Assembly (NCBI RefSeq): GCF_009910705.1
Contig: NZ_JAAAXJ010000024.1
Coordinates: 1-41,897, forward strand
DNA length: 41,897 nucleotides
Reading direction: 5' to 3'
Source: Microvirga arsenatis
GTDB taxonomy: Bacteria; Pseudomonadota; Alphaproteobacteria; Rhizobiales; Beijerinckiaceae
Made by a program: the position numbers and the translations under genes. Below, piece by piece: positions 1-6,874 of this stretch (its first letter is position 1; each line of letters opens with the position of its first letter). A model generated the notes under the pieces. That model saw only the letters and a program-made list of their open reading frames with translations, had not been told where the DNA came from and searched no databases.

Positions 1-80
1 GACGGCTGGAAGACACTCCCACAAGCATCAGAAACAAAGGAGACGATTGACCTCGCCGCCTGACCGAATACCATCTTCAT
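1..80 (-). CDS. Partial unknown CDS at left edge, start codon overlapping the GT2 stop
   Basis: An ATG at 80-78 overlaps the TGA stop of the preceding GT2 gene (79-77) as an ATGA junction. The frame stays open to the window edge, giving 26 codons that begin MKMVFGQAARSIV. The 4-bp overlap is typical of translational coupling inside an operon, so this is probably the next gene of the GNAT, PIG-L, GT2 cassette. Too little is visible to name a product. The overlap is seen directly; that it is a real gene is inferred. Confidence 0.45.
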   Translation of the reverse strand, partial: MKMVFGQAARSIVSFVSDACGSVFQP

Positions 81-1111
81 ACCGGAGATCGCGCCACCCG
101 AATTCCTACACAACTCGCGACGGCACCAAGAATATGGTGGCTGAGCAGTGTGTGGAGTGGATGGCGTGGTACGGTGGCAATATCCGCCGAAAAGAATGAG
201 AGCAGAAACTGGATCCCGAGCAACAGCGATGCCGTAGCGAGCATGATGGTTCCAGTGGGTGTTTCAGTTCCTGCAATTGCATGAACGATCCAATTGCTAC
301 CTCCGTAAAGGAGACCGAATAGAAACAGCGGCATTCCCACGGCTATGCACAAAGACGCAAAGGAGAAATCTCGGAGGAAGTATTGCAGGGCCACTCTTCT
401 CCAGAACCGGGCGAAATGAGCTCCCAGAAATGGAATTAGGATCGATTTTATTTTAAGATTACTTTCTTCGTCCCCATAGTGGGCCATAATCGGTATGTCG
501 AGAACTACCGCTCGTAGCAAGCCCAGGTAATAAAGTATATCTGTTTCGAAGAAAAAGCGCTTAGCAATGCGGTTGGCAGGAAGGAGAGGAATGAGGCTGC
601 TATGGATTGCTGTATAACCGTTCGAAGGGTCAAAGATGTTCCAGTAGCCTGTTGAAAATTTGGTCATAAGAGAGAGGATTGCATTTCCGAATATCCGGAT
701 GGGAGGCATCGGCGCCAAGGAAGCTGCGTTGAAAAAGCGGTTCCCTTTGGTGTAATCGGCTCTGCCGGATAGAATTGGCTTCACAAAATCCGAAATGAGG
801 GTCGGGTCCATCTGACCATCGGCATCAATCTTGACGATAACCGTGGCGCCATGCTGGGCCGCAGCTTGGTACCCCCTGAGAGTCGCTCCGCCTACCCCTT
901 GGTTCGTCGGATTATTGATTACGGTAACTCGAGGGTCAGTACACTTTTCCTCAACTAAACTTCCCGTCTTTTCAGGGCAGCAGTCATCAATAACAAAAAT
1001 CTTGTCTACTTCTGGACCAATTTGGGCGAGAACTGATAGAATGCTTGATCTCGCTCGATACGTTGGGATGACTACCGCGATCAATGATATTCTCTGCCTA
1101 TCTGGAATCAA
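77..1111 (-). CDS. Membrane-associated GT2 glycosyltransferase (DPM1/undecaprenyl-phosphate sugar transferase type)
   Basis: A family 2 glycosyltransferase that probably moves a sugar from a nucleotide donor to a lipid carrier or glycan at the inner membrane. The GT-A fold starts with VVIPTYRARSS, followed by VIDDCCPEKT and the DXD metal-binding motif in KIDADGQMD (about residue 96). The C-terminal third has two hydrophobic segments (SLCIAVGMPLFLFGLLYG and IMLATASLLLGIQFLLSFF), as in polyprenyl-phosphate glycosyltransferases. The start is uncertain. The frame is open upstream to 1447, but that part overlaps the PIG-L gene and does not look like a GT. I chose TTG at 1111, 12 codons before VVIPTY. 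An ATG at 1279 would overlap the upstream gene by 55 bases, and TTG at 1084 is also possible. Its low GC matches its neighbours and differs from the rest of the window. Confidence 0.8.
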   Translation of the reverse strand: MIPDRQRISLIAVVIPTYRARSSILSVLAQIGPEVDKIFVIDDCCPEKTGSLVEEKCTDPRVTVINNPTNQGVGGATLRGYQAAAQHGATVIVKIDADGQMDPTLISDFVKPILSGRADYTKGNRFFNAASLAPMPPIRIFGNAILSLMTKFSTGYWNIFDPSNGYTAIHSSLIPLLPANRIAKRFFFETDILYYLGLLRAVVLDIPIMAHYGDEESNLKIKSILIPFLGAHFARFWRRVALQYFLRDFSFASLCIAVGMPLFLFGLLYGGSNWIVHAIAGTETPTGTIMLATASLLLGIQFLLSFFSADIATVPRHPLHTLLSHHILGAVASCVGIRVARSPV

Positions 1112-1224
1112 TCTGTGCTCTGTACCAATTTGCAATCGTGTGAGCAATGTTGCCCGGCCTGAACGGGCAGATGGAAATGGAAGCTTATTGACGCATTGTG
1201 GATGGATTAGGCTCTCTGAGCAGA

Positions 1225-1995
1225 TTATGAGAGCCTTAGCATTCGGAAGTCCCTGACGTCTTGCTCGAATGCGGCCCATGTTAACCAGCGGCGACGCTCG
1301 TACAGCAGCAAACCATCGTGAGGTCGAGTCAAGGTCGTCAAGGGGTGGAGTGGCTGAAGCTGCTGAGTGCCGCTCGCAATGTAGTGACCTAGGATAAACG
1401 GGAATAGGCCTACAAATGTACGCGCTTGCGACGGGTAGTGAAGGCACAGAGAGAGGTGCTCTGCCCGGCGTGCTGGCGGAATCTGCTCGCGCAACACAGC
1501 TCCTGCTTCCAAGATAGGAGTGAGGACTCTGTAGGGTCTAATGGTGCATCTATAGGAATTGTAGAGAGGAAACTGCCAAATTTGATTCGAGATGTTAAGG
1601 TGTCGACCCAATGCAACAGCAAGCAGAGCTGCAGCATCGTGGTCTGGATGCCCGCCTTCAAAAGCCGGTGAATAAATCCCCTCTATTTCAGCGTTCATGT
1701 ATTGGAGGTATGCTAATAGGCTTGTGAACACATTTTCTAAATGATGCCGAAGTCCTAAATTTGGAACTGATTGTTCTAGACCAAGAAACCAGATGCGTTC
1801 TTTCCTAATTCCAAGGCGCTCGAGGACGTTTGTGCTTTCCGCATTCCGCATAGCAGCAGTTGCGCGCCCAAAGGCACCGTCCGTAAGGTAAACGATCAGA
1901 GGTTGGTTATCTGCAGCGACAGCTACATCCAGGAGGTGAAAGACGCCAAATTCATCGTCTTGATGCGGCAGGAGGAACAGTTTAGTTTTGGGCAT
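1225..1995 (-). CDS. PIG-L (LmbE-like) family deacetylase
   Basis: A 256-aa zinc-dependent N-deacetylase of the PIG-L/LmbE family, which typically removes acetyl groups from N-acetylglucosaminyl substrates. The family's metal-binding motif appears as PHQDDE at residues 10-15 (usually PHPDDE), and the second motif as GGHPDHD near residues 114-120. Length is normal for the family. The ATG at 1995 lies 2 bp after the GNAT stop, so the two are probably co-translated. With a GT2 downstream and an acetyltransferase upstream, a role in amino-sugar editing of a surface glycan or glycolipid is the natural inference. The exact substrate cannot be read from sequence. Confidence 0.88.
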   Translation of the reverse strand: MPKTKLFLLPHQDDEFGVFHLLDVAVAADNQPLIVYLTDGAFGRATAAMRNAESTNVLERLGIRKERIWFLGLEQSVPNLGLRHHLENVFTSLLAYLQYMNAEIEGIYSPAFEGGHPDHDAAALLAVALGRHLNISNQIWQFPLYNSYRCTIRPYRVLTPILEAGAVLREQIPPARRAEHLSLCLHYPSQARTFVGLFPFILGHYIASGTQQLQPLHPLTTLTRPHDGLLLYERRRWLTWAAFEQDVRDFRMLRLS

Positions 1996-1997
1996 TA

Positions 1998-2873
1998 TTA
2001 GAACGCATCAAAGTCGAGAAAATCGAAGAATATCCGCTCCGCCACAATTTTCTTGGGTGCAGTTTCCCGGAGGGGTCTATAGATAAAGTTTAGAGGTGCG
2101 GGCCGCAGACGTGCCGGGATATTCCAAAAGAATGAACTGTGACGTTCGCCTTCTGGAAGAAGGCCAAGGAATACTCGAGCTCCGGTAGCCGTTAAGGATG
2201 GCTTTGCTTTGATGTTCCAGCTAGCATCCACTGGGCGCTCGGACCACGCAGTGAACCCAGGGATTCCTGTGGAGGCTCCAAAAGCTACCAGCCCCGGCTT
2301 AGCTGCTGCCACTCGCACAGGTCGGAAGGGGTTTGCCAAGCGCCAAGCAAGGGCCTGAGGCGACCACAATCTTACGAAATCGGATGAACGATTCTGAACG
2401 ATCTCAGGTGTGACGCGAAGCGGGCCAAATCCGATGAGGGCTTTTAGTGAGGCAACATGCTGAAATGATAACTTAGTTAGAAATCCGGGCGTACTGTTGG
2501 CGTTTGCTACTCCTATCACGGCGAGATATCCGCTCTCTGCCGCTCTCTCATAGGTAAGACGAGCAAGTTTCGTGAAGAGACCACGTCCTTGGTAAGATGG
2601 ATGAGTAGCCGTATTGAGGGATAGAAGCACCTTCGCCTCACCCCCAGCCAAATGCGCTCTAATGGGAATGCAAGCGTAGTGGGCGGCAAGGCTATCTCCG
2701 TCCCAAGCGTCAAATCCGACCACTGGTCCGTCCGGGTTTTCCAGATAGAGCCAGGAAAGATATCTATCAGTGTAGCGATCATGACTCTTTGGAAAGCAAG
2801 CCCTTAGAAGATTGGCATACTGGGTGAGTTCACCTGGGCGGATTGTGCATGGGGAAAACCTCAATTCAGTCAT
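1998..2873 (-). CDS. GNAT family N-acetyltransferase
   Basis: A 291-aa protein with a GNAT acetyl-CoA binding core. The beta4-alpha3 region reads LSLNTATHPSYQGRGLFTKL, where QGRGLF is the Q/R-x-x-G-x-G/A loop that holds the pyrophosphate of acetyl-CoA. It is followed by a beta5-like AVIGVANANSTPGFL. I chose the ATG at 2873 over the longer frame (to 2945) because GGGAGA lies 7 nt upstream of it. It heads the low-GC cassette and likely acylates an amino sugar or a related polysaccharide precursor. This is inferred from the neighbours; the family also acetylates proteins and small molecules. Confidence 0.8.
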   Translation of the reverse strand: MTELRFSPCTIRPGELTQYANLLRACFPKSHDRYTDRYLSWLYLENPDGPVVGFDAWDGDSLAAHYACIPIRAHLAGGEAKVLLSLNTATHPSYQGRGLFTKLARLTYERAAESGYLAVIGVANANSTPGFLTKLSFQHVASLKALIGFGPLRVTPEIVQNRSSDFVRLWSPQALAWRLANPFRPVRVAAAKPGLVAFGASTGIPGFTAWSERPVDASWNIKAKPSLTATGARVFLGLLPEGERHSSFFWNIPARLRPAPLNFIYRPLRETAPKKIVAERIFFDFLDFDAF

Positions 2874-3190
2874 CAAGGAGTCTCCCTTTACTTGAGGCGG
2901 AGCGAAACGTTTGGAGTTGTCACACGAGACTAGGAAAGCAGTCAAGGTTTAGCGTTTAATTCTAGTGCGGCCAAGAAATGTATGGCCTTTTTGGAAAAAT
3001 TGTCGAGAAGATTAATAGCTTCATATTGAAGGATAAAAATTTTTCTTTGACATATCAAATTAGTGCCTATGTCATAATATCGATTAACTTAGGAAAATCC
3101 ATTTATAAACGGCGCTATGTATTCTGATAAATGTTGATTAATATTTGCATTTCATGGCATAAACAAAATATGTGAGTGCGGCTAAAATAT
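2874..3190. other. AT-rich intergenic stretch between two minus-strand gene blocks
   Basis: About 317 bp without a convincing gene, and the most AT-rich stretch in the window. On the minus strand, TTGATA and TATCCT separated by 17 nt (in 3015-3060) could form a sigma-70-type promoter for the GNAT cassette; this is a weak match. The abrupt change of composition marks the edge of the AT-rich cassette. Confidence 0.5.
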
Positions 3191-5275
3191 CTAAGTCTTT
3201 CCAGAGAATTTCGCCTTGACCCACTTGGTAACCTTCACAACTCGCCAGGGAAGTACCCGCTCTACCAGAAAGACCTTCAGAGAAAACATCCTTTCTCTCA
3301 CGCGGTAGCGTCGCATGAGGAAGGCGGAGACCGGCTGCATGGTCAAATATTCGACCGCTCTGATTTTTGGGAAGGCTCTGACCCTGTTTTTGCCCGGGAA
3401 GGCGAGGGCGGCATCGGCGGCGATGCTCTCGAGGGCGCTCAGGTACTGCTCCATCGAGTAGTCGCGATGGCGCGCAAACGCCGCCTGCGACAGCGCCAGC
3501 CGCCGCTCGGGCGAGAGCCCCTCCAGCAGCCCCACCACCGCCTCGGCCGAGAACTCGTCGAGCAGGAACCCGTCCTCGCCATGCCGGATCACCTCCGCCG
3601 GGCCGGGGGCATAGCTCGTGGCAATCACCGGCACCCCGAACGAGAACGCCTCCAGGATGACGTTGCCGAACGACTCCTTCTTCGACGGCAGCAGCACCAC
3701 CGAGGCCTCGCCGTACAGAACCTGCTTGTCGGTGACGTTGTAGACGATCTCCACCCACTCGCTCAGCCCCGCCTCGGCAAGCAGGGCGAGAAAGGCCGCC
3801 AGATCCGGCGAGTTCAGGCTGTCGGTGGTGAAGATGCGCAAAGGCGGCAGGCCGCGCTCCTTCATCAGCCTGGCCACCGGCACCAGGCGCTCGGCGCCCT
3901 TGGTGTGGAAGTCGATGCGCCCGACATAGGTCACGAAGCGGTTGGTCTCGGGGCTGTAGCCGTTGTGGGCGCGGGTGGCTACCGGCAGCCGGATCTTGGT
4001 GAGCTCGTGGAGGCCCATCTGGCGGTGGAAGCTCATGTCCATGTCCGACAGGCACAGGATGCGCGAGACCCTGTAGCTGTCGATGAAGTCGAGATGGGCG
4101 AGCACTTCCGAGTCCTGCAGGATGAAGGCGAGCTGGCCCGAGGCCATGTGGAGGAGGGGCAGGCGGGCCAGCTGCTCCTGGATGGCGGGGGAGAAGGCGC
4201 GGAAGACGGAGTTGGGGGTGACCACCACCGTGTCGGTGGCATGGCAGGCGGCCAGGAAGGCGAGCACGCCCGCCTCATCCTCGTCGGCCACGAAGGTGTC
4301 GGGCGCGGGCGCAAAGGCCGGATCGCGCTTGGCCGAGAGGCAGACGTGGCGGATGGGGCGGCCCTGGGCGGCGGCGATGGTGTTGCGCACGCGCCCGGGA
4401 ATGCCGCCGATCTTCGACACGTCCTGTACCAGATGCACAATCGTCCGGAGCTTGAACGGCATGATGTCGTTCAGCGCCTTGCGTAAGGTCAGTCTCTGAT
4501 CCTCCGTCAGGGACGGATCGTCGCGGACGACCTTGAGCAGGTTGCGGTGCAGGTTCTTGATATAGGTATCGTCGATCCCGTAGCGCTCTTTCAGAACCTG
4601 GTAGTTCTGAACCCGGGCGGCGATCTCCGGAAGAAGGATGTTCTTGGACAGCGTCGACTTGCGGGAGGCTGCGATCAGATAGAAGGGGGCGGTGTCGATG
4701 ATCTGGACACGATCGAAGCCGCCCAGGAGGATCCGCATGTTCAGGCGCACGTCCTCGCTGCGGCCCTTCACGCTGTCCTGGGTATGCAGCCTCAGCGCAT
4801 CGCGGTTGTAGATTTTCCCTCCGATGCCCGAGAGAATGCGGGTGATCGTGTGGCTGTTGATCGGCTGCTGAGGATCCACGAACCGCGGAAATTCTCTCCG
4901 CCGGCCGTTCATGAAGGGCGTGACGATCATATCGAAGCCCGGCGCCAGGCGGGCCGCCACGGCCGTCAGCGCATCGGGCTGGATGAGGTCGTCGCCATCG
5001 ACGAAGGTGACATAGGGGGTTTCGGCCTGATCGGCGATGAACTGGCGCCCGATGGAAGGCGAACCGAAATTGGCTTCAGCCAAATGAGCTTTGAAGTGGC
5101 TTTTCTTGGAGAGAGGGTGCTGGGCAACCAGAGCGGCGGTGCCGTCCGTGCTGGCATCGTCGAACAGCACGATCCGAAAGCGCCGGTCATCGAGCTGCGC
5201 AAGGCGGTCGAGCAGGCCCGCGATATTCTCCCGCTCATTGTGAGTGGTGACGCCGACCGTCAGAATGGGATTCAT
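3191..5275 (-). CDS. Bifunctional glycosyltransferase, GT2 domain fused to GT4 domain
   Basis: About 694 aa. The N-terminal 230 residues form a GT2 domain: PILTVGVTTHNERENI, FDDASTDGTAALV, and the DXD site in VTFVDGDDLIQPDAL. From about residue 280 a GT4 (GT-B fold) domain follows, with IGGIPGRVRNT near its start, TYVGRIDFHTKGAE at the second Rossmann fold, and the E-x7-E sugar-nucleotide motif in ESFGNVILEAFSFGVPVIAT. The C-terminal 50 residues are basic and not coiled coil. The whole GT4 part lies in a 1,097-bp repeat shared with the next gene upstream. I chose the ATG at 5275, directly before the GT2 fold; an in-frame TTG at 5305 is possible. The stop of the upstream GT4 gene is 31 bp away, so the two are likely co-transcribed. 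Two linked GTs suggest successive sugar additions to one surface glycan. Confidence 0.88.
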   Translation of the reverse strand: MNPILTVGVTTHNERENIAGLLDRLAQLDDRRFRIVLFDDASTDGTAALVAQHPLSKKSHFKAHLAEANFGSPSIGRQFIADQAETPYVTFVDGDDLIQPDALTAVAARLAPGFDMIVTPFMNGRRREFPRFVDPQQPINSHTITRILSGIGGKIYNRDALRLHTQDSVKGRSEDVRLNMRILLGGFDRVQIIDTAPFYLIAASRKSTLSKNILLPEIAARVQNYQVLKERYGIDDTYIKNLHRNLLKVVRDDPSLTEDQRLTLRKALNDIMPFKLRTIVHLVQDVSKIGGIPGRVRNTIAAAQGRPIRHVCLSAKRDPAFAPAPDTFVADEDEAGVLAFLAACHATDTVVVTPNSVFRAFSPAIQEQLARLPLLHMASGQLAFILQDSEVLAHLDFIDSYRVSRILCLSDMDMSFHRQMGLHELTKIRLPVATRAHNGYSPETNRFVTYVGRIDFHTKGAERLVPVARLMKERGLPPLRIFTTDSLNSPDLAAFLALLAEAGLSEWVEIVYNVTDKQVLYGEASVVLLPSKKESFGNVILEAFSFGVPVIATSYAPGPAEVIRHGEDGFLLDEFSAEAVVGLLEGLSPERRLALSQAAFARHRDYSMEQYLSALESIAADAALAFPGKNRVRAFPKIRAVEYLTMQPVSAFLMRRYRVRERMFSLKVFLVERVLPWRVVKVTKWVKAKFSGKT
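3355..4451. repeat. 1,097-bp direct repeat, copy A (GT4 domain)
   Basis: Base-for-base match to 5459-6555 at a constant offset of 2,104 bp. I saw no mismatch on reading through, and the two translations are identical over the shared part. The match ends abruptly at both sides (3354 a versus 5458 g; 4452 t versus 6556 c). The right edge coincides with the first codons of the GT4 domain. Confidence 0.93.
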
Positions 5276-5306
5276 GGGTGGATCTCTGTTTATGCGGCGG
5301 CTCAAC

Positions 5307-6599
5307 CTACTGATGGGGCTTGCGGCTCAACTTCATCTTCATGAGGCGGAAGGGCTCGGTCATGCGCCAGGAGAATGACTCCTTCACATGTCGCATCTCC
5401 TTCTCCATCAATCGGATCTCCCTGCGAGCCTCCTTCAGTCGCGCTCTCAGCACCTCTGCCGCTCTGATTTTTGGGAAGGCTCTGACCCTGTTTTTGCCCG
5501 GGAAGGCGAGGGCGGCATCGGCGGCGATGCTCTCGAGGGCGCTCAGGTACTGCTCCATCGAGTAGTCGCGATGGCGCGCAAACGCCGCCTGCGACAGCGC
5601 CAGCCGCCGCTCGGGCGAGAGCCCCTCCAGCAGCCCCACCACCGCCTCGGCCGAGAACTCGTCGAGCAGGAACCCGTCCTCGCCATGCCGGATCACCTCC
5701 GCCGGGCCGGGGGCATAGCTCGTGGCAATCACCGGCACCCCGAACGAGAACGCCTCCAGGATGACGTTGCCGAACGACTCCTTCTTCGACGGCAGCAGCA
5801 CCACCGAGGCCTCGCCGTACAGAACCTGCTTGTCGGTGACGTTGTAGACGATCTCCACCCACTCGCTCAGCCCCGCCTCGGCAAGCAGGGCGAGAAAGGC
5901 CGCCAGATCCGGCGAGTTCAGGCTGTCGGTGGTGAAGATGCGCAAAGGCGGCAGGCCGCGCTCCTTCATCAGCCTGGCCACCGGCACCAGGCGCTCGGCG
6001 CCCTTGGTGTGGAAGTCGATGCGCCCGACATAGGTCACGAAGCGGTTGGTCTCGGGGCTGTAGCCGTTGTGGGCGCGGGTGGCTACCGGCAGCCGGATCT
6101 TGGTGAGCTCGTGGAGGCCCATCTGGCGGTGGAAGCTCATGTCCATGTCCGACAGGCACAGGATGCGCGAGACCCTGTAGCTGTCGATGAAGTCGAGATG
6201 GGCGAGCACTTCCGAGTCCTGCAGGATGAAGGCGAGCTGGCCCGAGGCCATGTGGAGGAGGGGCAGGCGGGCCAGCTGCTCCTGGATGGCGGGGGAGAAG
6301 GCGCGGAAGACGGAGTTGGGGGTGACCACCACCGTGTCGGTGGCATGGCAGGCGGCCAGGAAGGCGAGCACGCCCGCCTCATCCTCGTCGGCCACGAAGG
6401 TGTCGGGCGCGGGCGCAAAGGCCGGATCGCGCTTGGCCGAGAGGCAGACGTGGCGGATGGGGCGGCCCTGGGCGGCGGCGATGGTGTTGCGCACGCGCCC
6501 GGGAATGCCGCCGATCTTCGACACGTCCTGTACCAGATGCACAATCGTCCGGAGCCTGGAGCGGTCAGGAGAGGTCGACACCGTCGAGGTTTCTGTCAT
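5307..6599 (-). CDS. GT4 glycosyltransferase with C-terminal coiled-coil tail
   Basis: A 430-aa retaining GT-B glycosyltransferase. After a 16-residue lead (MTETSTVSTSPDRSR) the GT4 domain starts at LRTIVHLVQDV and is identical in sequence to the GT4 half of the neighbouring fusion protein. The E-x7-E motif is in ESFGNVILEAFSFG. The last 50 residues are unique: a charged coiled-coil stretch (VLRARLKEARREIRLMEKEM) followed by SFSWRMTEPFR. That motif resembles the SxSWRLTxPLR tail seen in many surface-glycan glycosyltransferases. The ATG at 6599 has GGAG about 10 nt upstream. It is upstream of the fusion gene on the same strand with a 31-bp gap, so the two probably form an operon. Confidence 0.88.
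   Translation of the reverse strand: MTETSTVSTSPDRSRLRTIVHLVQDVSKIGGIPGRVRNTIAAAQGRPIRHVCLSAKRDPAFAPAPDTFVADEDEAGVLAFLAACHATDTVVVTPNSVFRAFSPAIQEQLARLPLLHMASGQLAFILQDSEVLAHLDFIDSYRVSRILCLSDMDMSFHRQMGLHELTKIRLPVATRAHNGYSPETNRFVTYVGRIDFHTKGAERLVPVARLMKERGLPPLRIFTTDSLNSPDLAAFLALLAEAGLSEWVEIVYNVTDKQVLYGEASVVLLPSKKESFGNVILEAFSFGVPVIATSYAPGPAEVIRHGEDGFLLDEFSAEAVVGLLEGLSPERRLALSQAAFARHRDYSMEQYLSALESIAADAALAFPGKNRVRAFPKIRAAEVLRARLKEARREIRLMEKEMRHVKESFSWRMTEPFRLMKMKLSRKPHQ
5459..6555. repeat. 1,097-bp direct repeat, copy B (GT4 domain)
   Basis: Second copy of the block at 3355-4451, same orientation, no difference seen. Gene starts and tails outside the repeat are unrelated, so the duplication moved a domain-sized segment rather than a whole gene. 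Confidence 0.93.
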
Positions 6600-6874
6600 T
6601 GCCTAGTTGCTCCAAGCGGTGGTTCTGCGACGGATTGTTCACGTTCCAGGTGTACCAGCGCCACCCCAGCCAGAGTTTGAATGGCGGTCAAGTAGCCGAT
6701 AATGAAGAGGTGATCAACTCTCGGATCGATCTTGTTCCGGTCGCATGTATTGAGCTCTATCGAAAGCAAATTTACTGAATCTGAGTGCCTGCATCATAGT
6801 TGAATCCGCTCTCCCATCCTCTGATCTCTAGCGGATACTGGGCAATGAGTAGGGTCAGGTGCGGATGAGGCGCG
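6600..6874. other. Intergenic gap between GT4 and tandem GT2 genes
   Basis: About 275 bp with stops in all frames and somewhat lower GC than the flanking genes. I found no clear terminator and no GGAAC-N16/17-CGTT promoter here. A promoter for the minus-strand GT4/GT2-GT4 pair is expected but I could not place it. Confidence 0.4.

Noticed and set aside
3040..3080. A TTGACA-like plus-strand promoter in the AT-rich gap
   Set aside because: No plus-strand gene follows and the -10 is poor; chance matches are expected in such sequence.
6640..6740. GTTCC words upstream of the GT4 gene as minus-strand EcfG promoters
   Set aside because: No AACG at the required distance on the plus strand.
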